Assembly: GCF_001468225.1 (NCBI RefSeq)
Contig: NZ_LNRU01000002.1
Location: forward strand, 517,225 to 581,224
DNA: 64,000 nt
DNA from: Sphingopyxis sp. H053
Lineage (GTDB): Bacteria; Pseudomonadota; Alphaproteobacteria; Sphingomonadales; Sphingomonadaceae
Direction of reading: 5' to 3'
Part shown: positions 31,270-39,608 of the stretch, one piece after another
Position numbering within the stretch: position 1 is the stretch's first letter
Layout: each line of letters opens with the position of its first letter
Notes under the pieces: generated by a model
Database searches by the model: none
Seen by the model: the letters and a program-made list of their open reading frames with translations, nothing else
Told to the model about the DNA's origin: nothing
Translations under genes and position numbers: made by a program

Positions 31270-31694
31270 ACGACACGATCGCCAAATTCGGCCATCCCGC
31301 GACGCTGATTGCCGAATATGATCATTGGGTCGTGTTGCTGCGCCCCGCGCAGCCGACGCTCGGCGCGCTGATACTCGCGGCAAAGTCGGATGCGACAGCG
31401 TTCGGCGATTTGCCGGCCGAAGCGCATGCCGAACTCAAGACCGCGACCGCCGCGATCGAGGCCGCGCTGGGGCAAGCGGTCGGCTATGCGAAGATCAACT
31501 ATCTGATGCTGATGATGGTCGACCCGCACGTCCATTTCCACGTGCTGCCGCGTTATGAGGGCGAACGCTCGGGCGCGGGGCTGACAATTGCCGACGCGGG
31601 CTGGCCGGCGCAGCCCGACCTTGGGCAAGCGGTGAAGCTGGGCGACGCAGAGGTCGCCGCGCTCGCCGGCTGGCTCAAACCCTATTTCGCGTAG
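31266..31694 (+). CDS. HIT family nucleotide hydrolase
   Basis: A 142-residue histidine-triad protein. The HxHxH motif is complete (H88, H90, H92 in HVHFHVLPRY). HIT hydrolases cleave nucleotide phosphoanhydrides such as those of AMP-linked or nucleotidyl sugar compounds. It overlaps the upstream CDP-alcohol gene by ATGA and its 3' end overlaps the convergent nucleotidyltransferase by 13 bases. In this cluster it could recycle a nucleotide by-product; that is inference. Confidence 0.9.
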   Translation: MNDTIAKFGHPATLIAEYDHWVVLLRPAQPTLGALILAAKSDATAFGDLPAEAHAELKTATAAIEAALGQAVGYAKINYLMLMMVDPHVHFHVLPRYEGERSGAGLTIADAGWPAQPDLGQAVKLGDAEVAALAGWLKPYFA

Positions 31695-32446
31695 CGGCCT
31701 TCTTCGGCCCATTTCGCGGTAAGCGCATCGGCGGCTTCGACGTCCTGCGGGAAGTCGACTTCCTGCCATTCGAGCCCTTCGATCGACACGGTGCCGACGC
31801 GGTTGCCCTTGGCGATGATGTCGATCGCGCGCAGATACCAGCGCTCGACCCCGTCGGGGGTGCGCATCATCTGGTCGACCTGGTTGCGGAAGATCGACGG
31901 GCCGTCGCCGACGAACGCCAGCATGCCGATCGACTCCGCATTGGTGTCGGGGGGCAGCAGCCGCTTGCCGATGTGATGCAGGCGGCCTTCGGCGTCGCGG
32001 TTCACCTTCATATCGTCGTCGTCATAGTCAGCCTTGACGTCGACGGTGACGTTGATCGGCTCGTTCGCGCCCGCAATCAGCTTTGCGACAATCTCGTCCG
32101 AAATGATGGTGTCGCCATTGAGGATGATGAAATCGCGGTCCATTTCCTCGCGCGCGATCCAGCAGGTGCCAAGGTTGTCGGCGACCTGAAAGAAGGGATT
32201 GAACAGCGTCCGGATGCGCGCGCCGGTGTCGCGATAGAGCTGGAGCGCATGATCCTCGACGCGTTCAGTGCGAAAGCCCGTGACGACGACGATGTCCTTG
32301 ATGCCGTTCGCGACGAGCGCCGCGACCTGCCAGCTGATGAGGCTGCGGCCGTTGAACTCGATCAGGCATTTGGGGATGTCGCGGGTCAGCGGCAGCAGGC
32401 GCGAGCCTTGCCCCGCCGACAGGATGATGGCTTTGTCGATGGTCAT
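31682..32446 (-). CDS. Nucleotidyltransferase, phosphocholine/phosphoglycerate cytidylyltransferase-like
   Basis: A 254-residue single-domain NTP transferase. The nucleotide-binding loop is LSAGQGSRLLPLTRDIPK and the metal/product loop is FIILNGDTIISDE, with the ADYDDDDMKVN strand. Relatives include LicC-type phosphocholine cytidylyltransferases and CDP-sugar/CDP-headgroup synthases. It is the last gene of a minus-strand trio linked by 4-base overlaps. I infer it makes the CDP-activated headgroup used by the plus-strand transferases; the substrate cannot be read from sequence. Confidence 0.82.
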   Translation of the reverse strand: MTIDKAIILSAGQGSRLLPLTRDIPKCLIEFNGRSLISWQVAALVANGIKDIVVVTGFRTERVEDHALQLYRDTGARIRTLFNPFFQVADNLGTCWIAREEMDRDFIILNGDTIISDEIVAKLIAGANEPINVTVDVKADYDDDDMKVNRDAEGRLHHIGKRLLPPDTNAESIGMLAFVGDGPSIFRNQVDQMMRTPDGVERWYLRAIDIIAKGNRVGTVSIEGLEWQEVDFPQDVEAADALTAKWAEEGRYAK

Positions 32447-33237
32447 AGGGGCTGGCCTATAGCCGCTTCGCGCCGCGCGGCAAATATCGCTTCGATCAGT
32501 TCGATGTCGGCGGGCTTGTCGGCATCGATGCACGCCTCGGGCTCGGACATCGGCACGACCTTCGCGTTGAGGCCGAAACGGAGGCCCGCGCGCGCAACGC
32601 CCTGCTGGATCGTGAAGAGGCGAAGCAGCGCGCCGATCAGCAGCCACGGGCCAAACGCCGCGATGATCTTGAGCCCCTTCTTGCGGTCGCGTTCGATGCG
32701 GCCCCAGAAATCGAGCAAGGGCAGCACGCGACGCCCGCGCAGGCGGAACATGTTCGCCCCCGACCACCAGCCGCCGCGGAACTTCAGCCAGGTACGCTTC
32801 GACTGCGGATAGCGCGCGAGCAGCGTGTCGCGCTCGACCATCGCGACCGCGACGTCGCTGTCCTCGGCGCCGCGCAGGAATTCAGCGATCATAGTCGGGG
32901 TCAGCAGTACATTGTCGGCAGTGGTGACGAGCAGCGGATCGTCGCCCGGCGGCAGCGCCGCGGCGAGCGAACTGCTGATGCCCTGCCCCGAATCGGCAAA
33001 ATGCAGGTCGGCAAGCCCAGCGAGCCCCGGCTCGGCCGCCAGCTCGGCACTCTTCTGTGCGAGGATCGTGATTGCGCCGACTTCAGGCGAAGCGCGCAGC
33101 GCCTTCACCACATGGACGAGCATCGCCTGCCCCGCGATCGGCAGCAGCGCCTTGGTCGACACCCCGCTGCCGGTCAACAGCGGATCGGGACCGGGCCGGC
33201 TGCCCGCGAGGACAATCGCCGGGATCGGGGCGTTCAC
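32443..33237 (-). CDS. MobA-like NTP transferase domain protein
   Basis: A 264-residue protein with the MobA/nucleotidyltransferase fold. It opens IPAIVLAGSRPG...STKALLPIAGQAMLVHVVKAL, with the TTADNVLLTP strand as the metal-binding region. A hydrophobic stretch (about residues 190-210, GPWLLIGALLRLF) is unusual and may be a membrane contact. The start is GTG at 33237, overlapping the esterase stop (GTGA), and its own stop overlaps the next gene (ATGA). A role in making or sensing the same activated headgroup is inference. Confidence 0.82.
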   Translation of the reverse strand: MNAPIPAIVLAGSRPGPDPLLTGSGVSTKALLPIAGQAMLVHVVKALRASPEVGAITILAQKSAELAAEPGLAGLADLHFADSGQGISSSLAAALPPGDDPLLVTTADNVLLTPTMIAEFLRGAEDSDVAVAMVERDTLLARYPQSKRTWLKFRGGWWSGANMFRLRGRRVLPLLDFWGRIERDRKKGLKIIAAFGPWLLIGALLRLFTIQQGVARAGLRFGLNAKVVPMSEPEACIDADKPADIELIEAIFAARREAAIGQPL

Positions 33238-34190
33238 TGCGTCGCTTCCGACGCGGGCGCAATGCGGCGGCCGGTCACGCCGCGCAGGAAATCGGTCGCT
33301 TCCTCCAGCACCGGCCCCTTGTTCTGGAACGGCGCGGCGAGCGCCATCACGATGCCGCTATGCCCCATGCCGGGGTAGACGCGGAGCGTCACCGGGCCGC
33401 CCGCCTTCTCGATCGCGGCGGCGAGGTTCTGGCTGTTGCGCGGCCGCACCGTGTCATCCTCGTCGCCGGTCGCGAGCCACAAGGGCGGCGCGTCGCCGCG
33501 CGCGAAATGGATCGGCTGGGTTTTCTCGATCGGCTTGACCTTGCCCATCGCCTTGTCCCCGCGCCCCCCTTTTTCGATGGGCAAGAAGTCATAGGGGCCG
33601 GCAAGCCCCGCGACGCCGCGGATGATCGACGGATCGCTCTTCACCGCATGCAGCCATTGCGGGTCGAGCGCGAGCATCGCGGCGTTATAGGCGCCCGCCG
33701 AATGGCCCATCAGCGCGATCCGGTCGGGATCGCCGCCAAGCTTTGCGATATGCTCGTGCGTCCATGCGACCGCCGCCGCACTGTCCTCGATAAAGTCGGG
33801 CCAATAGGCTTTGGGCACGAGCCGATAGTCGGGGATCACCACGACAAAGCCCTGCCGCGCGAGCGCGCGCCCGGCGAAACCATAGCTGCCCCGCTCACCG
33901 CTTTCCCAGCCGCCGCCATAAAAGAAGACGACGACGGGCAGACGGTCGTCCGCCTTGGCATTTTCGGGAACCCAGATGTCGAGCGACTGGCGCGGAGCGC
34001 GGCCATAGGGCTGGTCGGCGAGCAGCAACCGCGCGCCATCACCCTGCCCGAGCAACCGGTCGGCCATGTTGAGCGACTTCGCGCCGCCCGCGACGATCAT
34101 CTTGGCGCCGCCGCCGAACAACAGCACGAGCAGCAGCAGCACGAATAGGAATTTGATCAACCGTCGTCCTTTGGAAACCGGCCCCGCCAT
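33234..34190 (-). CDS. Membrane-anchored alpha/beta hydrolase (esterase/lipase-like)
   Basis: A 318-residue hydrolase with an N-terminal transmembrane anchor (KFLFVLLLLVLLFGGG). The catalytic serine is in MGHSAGAYN; the acid is in DEDDTVRP and the histidine in YPGMGHSG. The oxyanion motif reads YGGGW instead of the usual HGGGW, a substitution worth noting for the hormone-sensitive-lipase group. It is the first gene of the minus-strand trio and is divergent from the lipid kinase. It probably faces the periplasm and acts on an ester of a lipid or polymer. Confidence 0.85.
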   Translation of the reverse strand: MAGPVSKGRRLIKFLFVLLLLVLLFGGGAKMIVAGGAKSLNMADRLLGQGDGARLLLADQPYGRAPRQSLDIWVPENAKADDRLPVVVFFYGGGWESGERGSYGFAGRALARQGFVVVIPDYRLVPKAYWPDFIEDSAAAVAWTHEHIAKLGGDPDRIALMGHSAGAYNAAMLALDPQWLHAVKSDPSIIRGVAGLAGPYDFLPIEKGGRGDKAMGKVKPIEKTQPIHFARGDAPPLWLATGDEDDTVRPRNSQNLAAAIEKAGGPVTLRVYPGMGHSGIVMALAAPFQNKGPVLEEATDFLRGVTGRRIAPASEATQ

Positions 34191-34262
34191 CTTTCGCGCC
34201 CTACAGGGCGGCGAGGATCGGGACAAGGTGACTCCCCTGCTCGTCGGGATGTCCATCATCTT

Positions 34263-34338
34263 CGTCATCCCGGACTTGATCCGGGATCCAAAGGCCAACG
34301 CCGGCGGGGATGGACCCCGGATCAAGTCCGGGGTGACG
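34263..34338. repeat. Inverted pair of ~27-bp repeats (family B)
   Basis: Arms 34263-34289 and 34312-34338 are inverted copies (25 of 27 bases) built on CCCGGACTTGATCCGGGA, itself a palindrome. The same unit occurs at 60723-60814. It lies between the esterase and the lipid kinase. Confidence 0.88.
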
Positions 34339-34387
34339 AGAAATGATTGGTCGCCACCTTTTCCGCGTTCGCGCGTAGGACAGGGCG

Positions 34388-35230
34388 ATGACCAGCAGCT
34401 TTAACCGCCCCGCCCTTATCTGCAACCTGCGCAGCGGCAGCTCCGACGAAGCACTCGTCGGCCGTTTGACCGAGATATGCCATGCGGCGGGCTCGCCGCT
34501 CGTCCGGACTGTCACCCTGCCCGACGACGACCTGCCGTCTGCACCCGCGCTGGAGGGCGACGGCATCGACCTGCTGCTGGTCCTCAGCGGCGACGGCACG
34601 CTCAACGCCGCCGCGGGCCGGCTCGAAACATGGCGCGGCGCGATGCTCCCGCTTCCCGGCGGGACGCTCAACCTGTTCCACAAGACGCTGCACGGCGATC
34701 GCAGCCCCGAGGACATCTTGCACGACGCGCTCGCGGGCAAGGCACGGAGCATCCATCCGCCGACGATCCTCTGCGACGCGGGGCGCGCTTATATCGGCGT
34801 CATCGCCGGGCCGACGACGGTATGGGCCGAGGTTCGCGAGCAATTCCGCTCGCTGAGCCTCAGCGGCCTCGCCGAAACCATCCCCGATGCAATCGATGCG
34901 ACGCTTTACGGCGACGGCGTCCGCATTCTTGGATCGGACGAGTCTTTCCAGGCGATCAACCTGACGCCAAAGTCCGACCGCATCCTCGCCGAAGGGTTGA
35001 TCACCGACAGCGCGGGGTCGATCCTGAGCCACGGGATCGCCTGGCTCGGCGGCGATTTTCGCGAAGGGCCGAGCGTCGACCTGTCCGAACGCCGCGCGGT
35101 GGTCATCGAAAGCGAAGGATCGATCGGCCTGCTCCTCGATGGCGAACCCGCCGAATTGCCGTCGGGGGCAACCTATCGCCTCGAGGCCAGCCCGCTCGCG
35201 TTTCTCGCCACGGCGCCCGCCGCCCCATGA
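34388..35230 (+). CDS. Diacylglycerol/sphingolipid kinase-family lipid kinase
   Basis: A 280-residue DAGK-catalytic-domain protein. The nucleotide-binding motif is SGDGTLN (residues 67-73), with the second loop LPGGTLNLF and the C-terminal beta domain (GGDFREG and a TYRLEASP strand). It matches the bacterial lipid-kinase family that includes diacylglycerol kinase (DgkB/YegS) and the Caulobacter ceramide kinase CpgA. The phosphorylated lipid cannot be read from sequence. It is coupled to the metallophosphoesterase by ATGA overlap. Confidence 0.85.
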   Translation: MTSSFNRPALICNLRSGSSDEALVGRLTEICHAAGSPLVRTVTLPDDDLPSAPALEGDGIDLLLVLSGDGTLNAAAGRLETWRGAMLPLPGGTLNLFHKTLHGDRSPEDILHDALAGKARSIHPPTILCDAGRAYIGVIAGPTTVWAEVREQFRSLSLSGLAETIPDAIDATLYGDGVRILGSDESFQAINLTPKSDRILAEGLITDSAGSILSHGIAWLGGDFREGPSVDLSERRAVVIESEGSIGLLLDGEPAELPSGATYRLEASPLAFLATAPAAP

Positions 35231-36075
35231 CGCGGCTGTTCCACATCAGCGACCTGCATTTCGGGCTGGAGGACCGCGCCGCGCTCGCCTGGTTTACCGA
35301 TTGCGTGCGCCGCGAGCAGCCCGATGCGGTGCTGATCACCGGCGATCTCACGATGCGCGCGCGCAGCCATGAATTCGCTGCCGCATGCGACTGGATCGGC
35401 GCGCTCGACGTGCCGGCGACGGTCGAGGTCGGCAATCATGACCTGCCCTATTTCAACCCCTTCGAACGCTTCTTCGACCCCTATCGCCGCATCCGCGGGA
35501 TCGAACGGCTCGTCGAGCGCGAACTCGACCTGGCGGGCGTCGCGGTCGTGCCGCTCAAGACCACCGCGCGCGCGCAATGGCGGCTCGACTGGTCGAAGGG
35601 CTGGGTGACGGCGCGGGCGCTGGAGAAGACGCTCGCTGCAATCGATGCGCTGCCGCGCGGCTCGACGGTGCTTGTCACCGCGCACCACCCGTTGGTCGAA
35701 GCGGGCACGAAGGGGCGCGCGCTGACTCGCGGCGGCGAGCGGGCGCTGCGCGAACTGGCGCAGCGCGGCGTCGCGGCGGTGCTCACCGGCCATGTCCACG
35801 ACGCCTTCGATCTCGCCGCGCAAACCGCATCCGGGCCGATCCGCATGATCGGCGCGGGAACGCTGTCGCAGCGCATCCGCTCGACCCCGCCGAGCTTCAA
35901 CGAGCTGCGGATCAAGGACGGCGAGATCGCGGTCCGCGTTCGCAACGTCGAGGCGGTTCCGACCTTCGACATGCAGATCGACGACGTGCCGCCCGACGCA
36001 TTGCCGCCGCGCGCACCCGGCGAACCCGTAGCACCGATCGACGCCGTGCCCCCGGTCGATCCGCCGGTGCATTGA
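35227..36075 (+). CDS. Calcineurin-like metallophosphoesterase
   Basis: A 282-residue protein with all five metal motifs: D9-L-H11 (ISDLHFG), GDLT, GNHD, TAHHP and GHVH. Family members cleave phosphodiesters or monoesters. It starts inside the stop of the lipid kinase, so it probably works in the same pathway. A C-terminal Pro-rich tail (PPDALPPRAPGEPVAP) is not part of the fold. Confidence 0.9.
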   Translation: MTRLFHISDLHFGLEDRAALAWFTDCVRREQPDAVLITGDLTMRARSHEFAAACDWIGALDVPATVEVGNHDLPYFNPFERFFDPYRRIRGIERLVERELDLAGVAVVPLKTTARAQWRLDWSKGWVTARALEKTLAAIDALPRGSTVLVTAHHPLVEAGTKGRALTRGGERALRELAQRGVAAVLTGHVHDAFDLAAQTASGPIRMIGAGTLSQRIRSTPPSFNELRIKDGEIAVRVRNVEAVPTFDMQIDDVPPDALPPRAPGEPVAPIDAVPPVDPPVH

Positions 36076-36131
36076 CGCGCCGCCGTATCCCGTTACGTTG
36101 CAAGAAAAAACGCAAAATGGGATGAGAGACG

Positions 36132-37220
36132 ATGCTGACAAAGGGCGACGATTTCCCGCTGCACCAGAGCGCCGAGCCGATTGCCTTCGCGGGCACCGAC
36201 CGCAATTTCTATGATCGCTATTTCTTCAACGGCTATTCGCCCGACGGTTCGGTCTTCTTCGCCGCGGCGATGGGTTTCTATCCGCAGTTGGGCATCGTCG
36301 ATGCGGCCTTTTGCGTGTTGGCGGGTGGCGTGCAGCATAATCTGCGCGCAAGCCGACGCTCAGGCGGCGAGCGGCTCGACCTGTCGGTGGGGCCGATCGC
36401 AATCGCCATCGACGCACCGCTCGAAACGCTGACGCTGCGCATCGCCGCGAACGATGGCCCGCTCGCAGCCGAACTGCGTTTCACCGCGCGGCATTTCCCG
36501 ATCGAGGAACCGCGCTTCACCCGCCGCAACGGCACGCGCCTGTTCATGGACTATACGCGCATGACGCAAAACGGCCATTGGTCGGGATGGCTCTCGGTCG
36601 ATGGTGCGCGCGTCGATGTCGGGGCCGACTGGGCCGGAACGCGAGACCGCAGCTGGGGTATCCGCCCCGTCGGCGCGGCCGAGCCGCAACCGCCGCCGCA
36701 GGGCAATTTCCACCAATTCTTCTGGCTCTGGACGCCGTGCAATTTCGAGGATCGCTCGCTCTTCTTTCACAGTAACGACGACGGCGAGGGGAGCCCATGG
36801 AACCGCCGCGCGGTGCTCGTCGGCGCGAACGGCGGCGAGCGTCATTATGCCGACCCCGCATTCGTCGCCGAATGGCAGCCGGGCACGCGGCGCCTGAGCA
36901 AGCTGACCGCAGATTTCGATGGCAAGACGCGCCTGACGCTGACCCCGAGCGGGCCGGTGTTCGCGATGAGCGGGCTCGGCTACACGCACCCCGTCTGGGG
37001 CCATGGTTTCGACCATGGCGACCTCGAGGTGTCGCACGACAGCCTGTCCGAGGCCGAACGGATGTGGGGCAATCCGCTCGCGATGCATGTGCAGGCGCTC
37101 ATCCGCGCCGACCTCGCCGACGGCGACCGCAGCGAGAGCGGGGTCGGCGTGCTCGAACAATTGTTCGTCGGCCCGCACGCCCCGACCGGCCTCACCCGTC
37201 TGATGGACCCCGCGCCGTGA
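36132..37220 (+). CDS. Unknown protein, DUF7064/lipocalin-like
   Basis: A 362-residue protein of unknown function. It is Gly/Phe/Trp-rich with alternating strands. The block DWAGTRDRSWGIRPVG and QGNFHQFFWLW resembles proteins of the DUF7064/AttH-like group, beta-rich folds that may bind hydrophobic ligands. No catalytic signature is evident. The GTG of the phosphotransferase gene overlaps its stop, so the two are co-translated. Confidence 0.65.
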   Translation: MLTKGDDFPLHQSAEPIAFAGTDRNFYDRYFFNGYSPDGSVFFAAAMGFYPQLGIVDAAFCVLAGGVQHNLRASRRSGGERLDLSVGPIAIAIDAPLETLTLRIAANDGPLAAELRFTARHFPIEEPRFTRRNGTRLFMDYTRMTQNGHWSGWLSVDGARVDVGADWAGTRDRSWGIRPVGAAEPQPPPQGNFHQFFWLWTPCNFEDRSLFFHSNDDGEGSPWNRRAVLVGANGGERHYADPAFVAEWQPGTRRLSKLTADFDGKTRLTLTPSGPVFAMSGLGYTHPVWGHGFDHGDLEVSHDSLSEAERMWGNPLAMHVQALIRADLADGDRSESGVGVLEQLFVGPHAPTGLTRLMDPAP

Positions 37221-38257
37221 GTTTTCCGACCTCGCCCGAGGCGATGCAGCCGACGTGGCTCAGCGCGGTGCTCGGGCATCCGGAAAAGCTGAAGGGCTTC
37301 GTCGCGGCCAAGGTCGGCACCGGGCAGATGTGCGACAGCTATCGCCTGACGCTCGACTGGGACGCGGGCGTCGACGCCCCCGCAACGGTGATCGCCAAAT
37401 GCCCCAGCCATGACGAGGCGAGCCGCAATATCGCCAAGCTCACCGGCACCTATGTCAAGGAAATCAGCTGGTATCGCGAGCTTGCCGCCGCCAGCGGGGT
37501 TCCCGCGCCGATATGCCATTATTGCGATATTGCCGACGATGATGTCGACTTCGTCCTGATCCTGTCCGACCTCGCGCCGGCGCAGGCGGGCGACCAGCTT
37601 GCCGGTCTCGCCCTCTCCGGGCTGATCCCCTGCATCGAAGCCGCGGCAAAACTTCACGCCTATTTGTGGAACGACGCCCGGCTCGCGCAGATGCCCTCGC
37701 TTGCACGCGACAATGCGGGGCTGATCCGCACGCTGTTCCCCCAGCTCTATGCCGGCTTTCGCGAACGTTATGCGGAAAGGCTCGCGCCCGAGGTGCTCGA
37801 TCTCGGCGCCGGGCTCGTTACGAAACTCGACGCCTATCTGGCGCGCGAGCCTTCGGTCCGGACGATCGTCCATGGCGACCTGCGCGTCGACAATATCCTC
37901 TTCGCGCCCGACGGCGAAGCCTGCTGGATCGTCGACTGGCAGACGCTGGGGCGCGGCAGCGGCGCCGCCGACCTCGCCTATCTGGTCGGCACCAGCATCG
38001 CCGACCCGGTCGAGCGCGCGGCGGCCGACCGGCCGGCATTCGACCATTGGATCGCGGCATTGACCGCCGCGGGCGTCAAGCCCGATGCCGCAGCGCTGTG
38101 GACCGACTACCGCGTCGGGGCCTTGAGCGGCTATTTCATGGCGGTCTTCGCCTCGATGAGTGTCGAACGCACCGCGCGCGGCGACGAGATGTTCGCGGTG
38201 ATGGCCGAACGGCCCGCACGGCAGGCGCTGGCGCTGGGGAGCCTCGATCTGCTTTAG
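37217..38257 (+). CDS. Phosphotransferase (aminoglycoside/choline-kinase-like)
   Basis: A 346-residue APH/EcKinase-like enzyme. The Brenner motif is IVHGDLRVDNILF and the metal site is IVDWQTLGRG, with the upstream ATP-binding lysine in ATVIAKCPSH. The start is a GTG at 37217 that overlaps the previous stop (GTGA); an ATG at 37244 is less coupled. Substrate unknown; acyl-CoA-dehydrogenase-linked and sterol-like ecdysteroid kinases are relatives. Confidence 0.82.
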   Translation: MSFPTSPEAMQPTWLSAVLGHPEKLKGFVAAKVGTGQMCDSYRLTLDWDAGVDAPATVIAKCPSHDEASRNIAKLTGTYVKEISWYRELAAASGVPAPICHYCDIADDDVDFVLILSDLAPAQAGDQLAGLALSGLIPCIEAAAKLHAYLWNDARLAQMPSLARDNAGLIRTLFPQLYAGFRERYAERLAPEVLDLGAGLVTKLDAYLAREPSVRTIVHGDLRVDNILFAPDGEACWIVDWQTLGRGSGAADLAYLVGTSIADPVERAAADRPAFDHWIAALTAAGVKPDAAALWTDYRVGALSGYFMAVFASMSVERTARGDEMFAVMAERPARQALALGSLDLL

Positions 38258-38303
38258 TTCTCTATAGGGGGGGCAGAAACCGACCGCTAGCGGACCTTCT
38301 TCT

Positions 38304-38325
38304 CCCCTCCCGCTTGCGGGAGGGG
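38304..38325. repeat. Perfect hairpin repeat (family D)
   Basis: CCCCTCCCGC-TT-GCGGGAGGGG, a 10-bp stem identical to that at 9853-9874 except for the two-base centre. It lies in the gap between the phosphotransferase stop and rpsI and may end the plus-strand transcript. A related shorter form (CCCCTCCC/GGGAGGGG) occurs at 63927-63947. Confidence 0.75.
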
Positions 38326-38398
38326 TGACCAACTCGCTGCTGTAATGGCAGCTCACCACCCAAAGCCGACAGCTGACCGGTTTTGGCCCAAAGGAAAA

Positions 38399-38422
38399 GG
38401 GCGGCCCGTTGCCGGACCGCCC
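38399..38422 (-). terminator. rpsI: Rho-independent terminator after rpsI
   Basis: On the minus strand a GC-rich stem (GGGCGG...CCGCCC, with an imperfect middle) sits 34 bases after the rpsI stop and is followed by a T-rich tract (CTTTTCCTTT), the form of an intrinsic terminator of the ribosomal-protein operon. Confidence 0.8.
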
Positions 38423-38455
38423 TTCCTTTCTCCGTCCGTCGACGAAAGAAACTGA

Positions 38456-38953
38456 TTAGCGCTTCGAGAACTGGAAGCTGCGGCGGGCCTTGGCCTTGCC
38501 GTACTTCTTACGCTCGACGGCGCGGCTGTCGCGGGTCAGGAAGCCGGCCGACTTCACAACGCCGCGCAGCGCGGGTTCGAAGCGGGTCAGCGCCTGCGCG
38601 ATGCCGTGCAGCACGGCGCCCGCCTGGCCCGAGAGGCCACCGCCCTTGACGGTTGCGATCACGTCATACTGGCCAACGCGCTCGGTCAGGCCGAAGGGCT
38701 GGTTGATGACGAGACGCAGCGTCGGACGTGCGAAATAAACTTCCTGGTCGCGGCCGTTGACGGTGATCTTGCCCGTGCCGGGCTTGACCCACACGCGGGC
38801 AACGGCGTCCTTGCGGCGGCCGGTCGCATAGGCGCGGCCCTGCTTGTCGACGATCTTTTCGCGCAGCGGCGTGGTCGAGACCGGAGCGGCAACGGTGCCT
38901 TCGACGGCGCCGGCGAGATCCTTGAGATCGGTCATGGTCTGTTCGTCAGCCAT
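38456..38953 (-). CDS. rpsI: 30S ribosomal protein S9
   Basis: S9 binds 16S rRNA at the P site. The 165-residue protein has the conserved [19 protein letters not shown] core and ends with the highly basic [17 protein letters not shown] whose last Arg contacts P-site tRNA. An N-terminal extension of about 35 residues precedes the core, as in other alphaproteobacteria and unlike the 130-residue Escherichia coli protein. The start overlaps the stop of rplM by one base (TAATG). Confidence 0.98.
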   Translation of the reverse strand: MADEQTMTDLKDLAGAVEGTVAAPVSTTPLREKIVDKQGRAYATGRRKDAVARVWVKPGTGKITVNGRDQEVYFARPTLRLVINQPFGLTERVGQYDVIATVKGGGLSGQAGAVLHGIAQALTRFEPALRGVVKSAGFLTRDSRAVERKKYGKAKARRSFQFSKR

Positions 38954-39435
38954 TATGCACCCACCTTGTTCTTGCGATTCATCGACGCGACGTCGATCAC
39001 TTCGGGGCTCTGCCCTTCATGCGGATGTTCAGCGCCGGCGAAGATGCGCAGGTTGCGCATCTGCTGGCGGCCGAGCGGGCCACGCGGGATCATGCGTTCG
39101 ACGGCCTTTTCGAGCACGCGCTCGGGAAAACGGCCTTCGAGGATCTTCGCGGGGCTCGTTTCCTTGATGCCGCCGGCGTAGCCGGTGTGCTTGTAGTAAC
39201 GCTTGTCCTGCAGCTTCTTGCCGGTGAACGCCACCTTCTCCGCGTTGATGACGATGACATTGTCACCGCAATCGACGTGGGGGGTGAACGACGGCTTGTG
39301 CTTGCCGCGCAGGATGTTGGCGATAATCGAAGCAACGCGGCCCACAACGAGACCCTCGGCGTCGATCAGCACCCATTTCTTTTCGACCGTCGCGGCGTTC
39401 GCCGATACAGTCGTCTTGGTCAGCGCCTTCATCAT
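38953..39435 (-). CDS. rplM: 50S ribosomal protein L13
   Basis: A 160-residue L13 with the canonical [19 protein letters not shown] and [20 protein letters not shown] strong AGGAGG lies 5 bases before the ATG at 39435; a second ATG follows at once. It is coupled to rpsI by a one-base overlap in the classic rplM-rpsI operon. Confidence 0.98.
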   Translation of the reverse strand: MMKALTKTTVSANAATVEKKWVLIDAEGLVVGRVASIIANILRGKHKPSFTPHVDCGDNVIVINAEKVAFTGKKLQDKRYYKHTGYAGGIKETSPAKILEGRFPERVLEKAVERMIPRGPLGRQQMRNLRIFAGAEHPHEGQSPEVIDVASMNRKNKVGA

Positions 39436-39592
39436 GGCGACCTCCTTGACAGATATGGACTAGGACGAGCAGCCATGCCGCCGCCCGAAAACAAACCGCG
39501 CCGCCTGATCCTTGAAGGGACGCAGCGGCGCTTCGGAGCGGGCCAATGGCGCCAACCGAGCGGAAAGTCAAGCAGATCGCGGCTTTGCTGAC

Positions 39593-39608
39593 AGGTATTA
39601 TGATACCT
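39593..39608. promoter_or_regulatory. Small inverted repeat upstream of rplM
   Basis: AGGTAT-TATG-ATACCT is a 6-bp-arm palindrome directly after the stop of the unknown gene at 39609 and about 160 bases upstream of rplM. It could be an operator or a weak terminator stem; no T-run follows. The rest of this gap holds nothing I can name. Confidence 0.25.
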
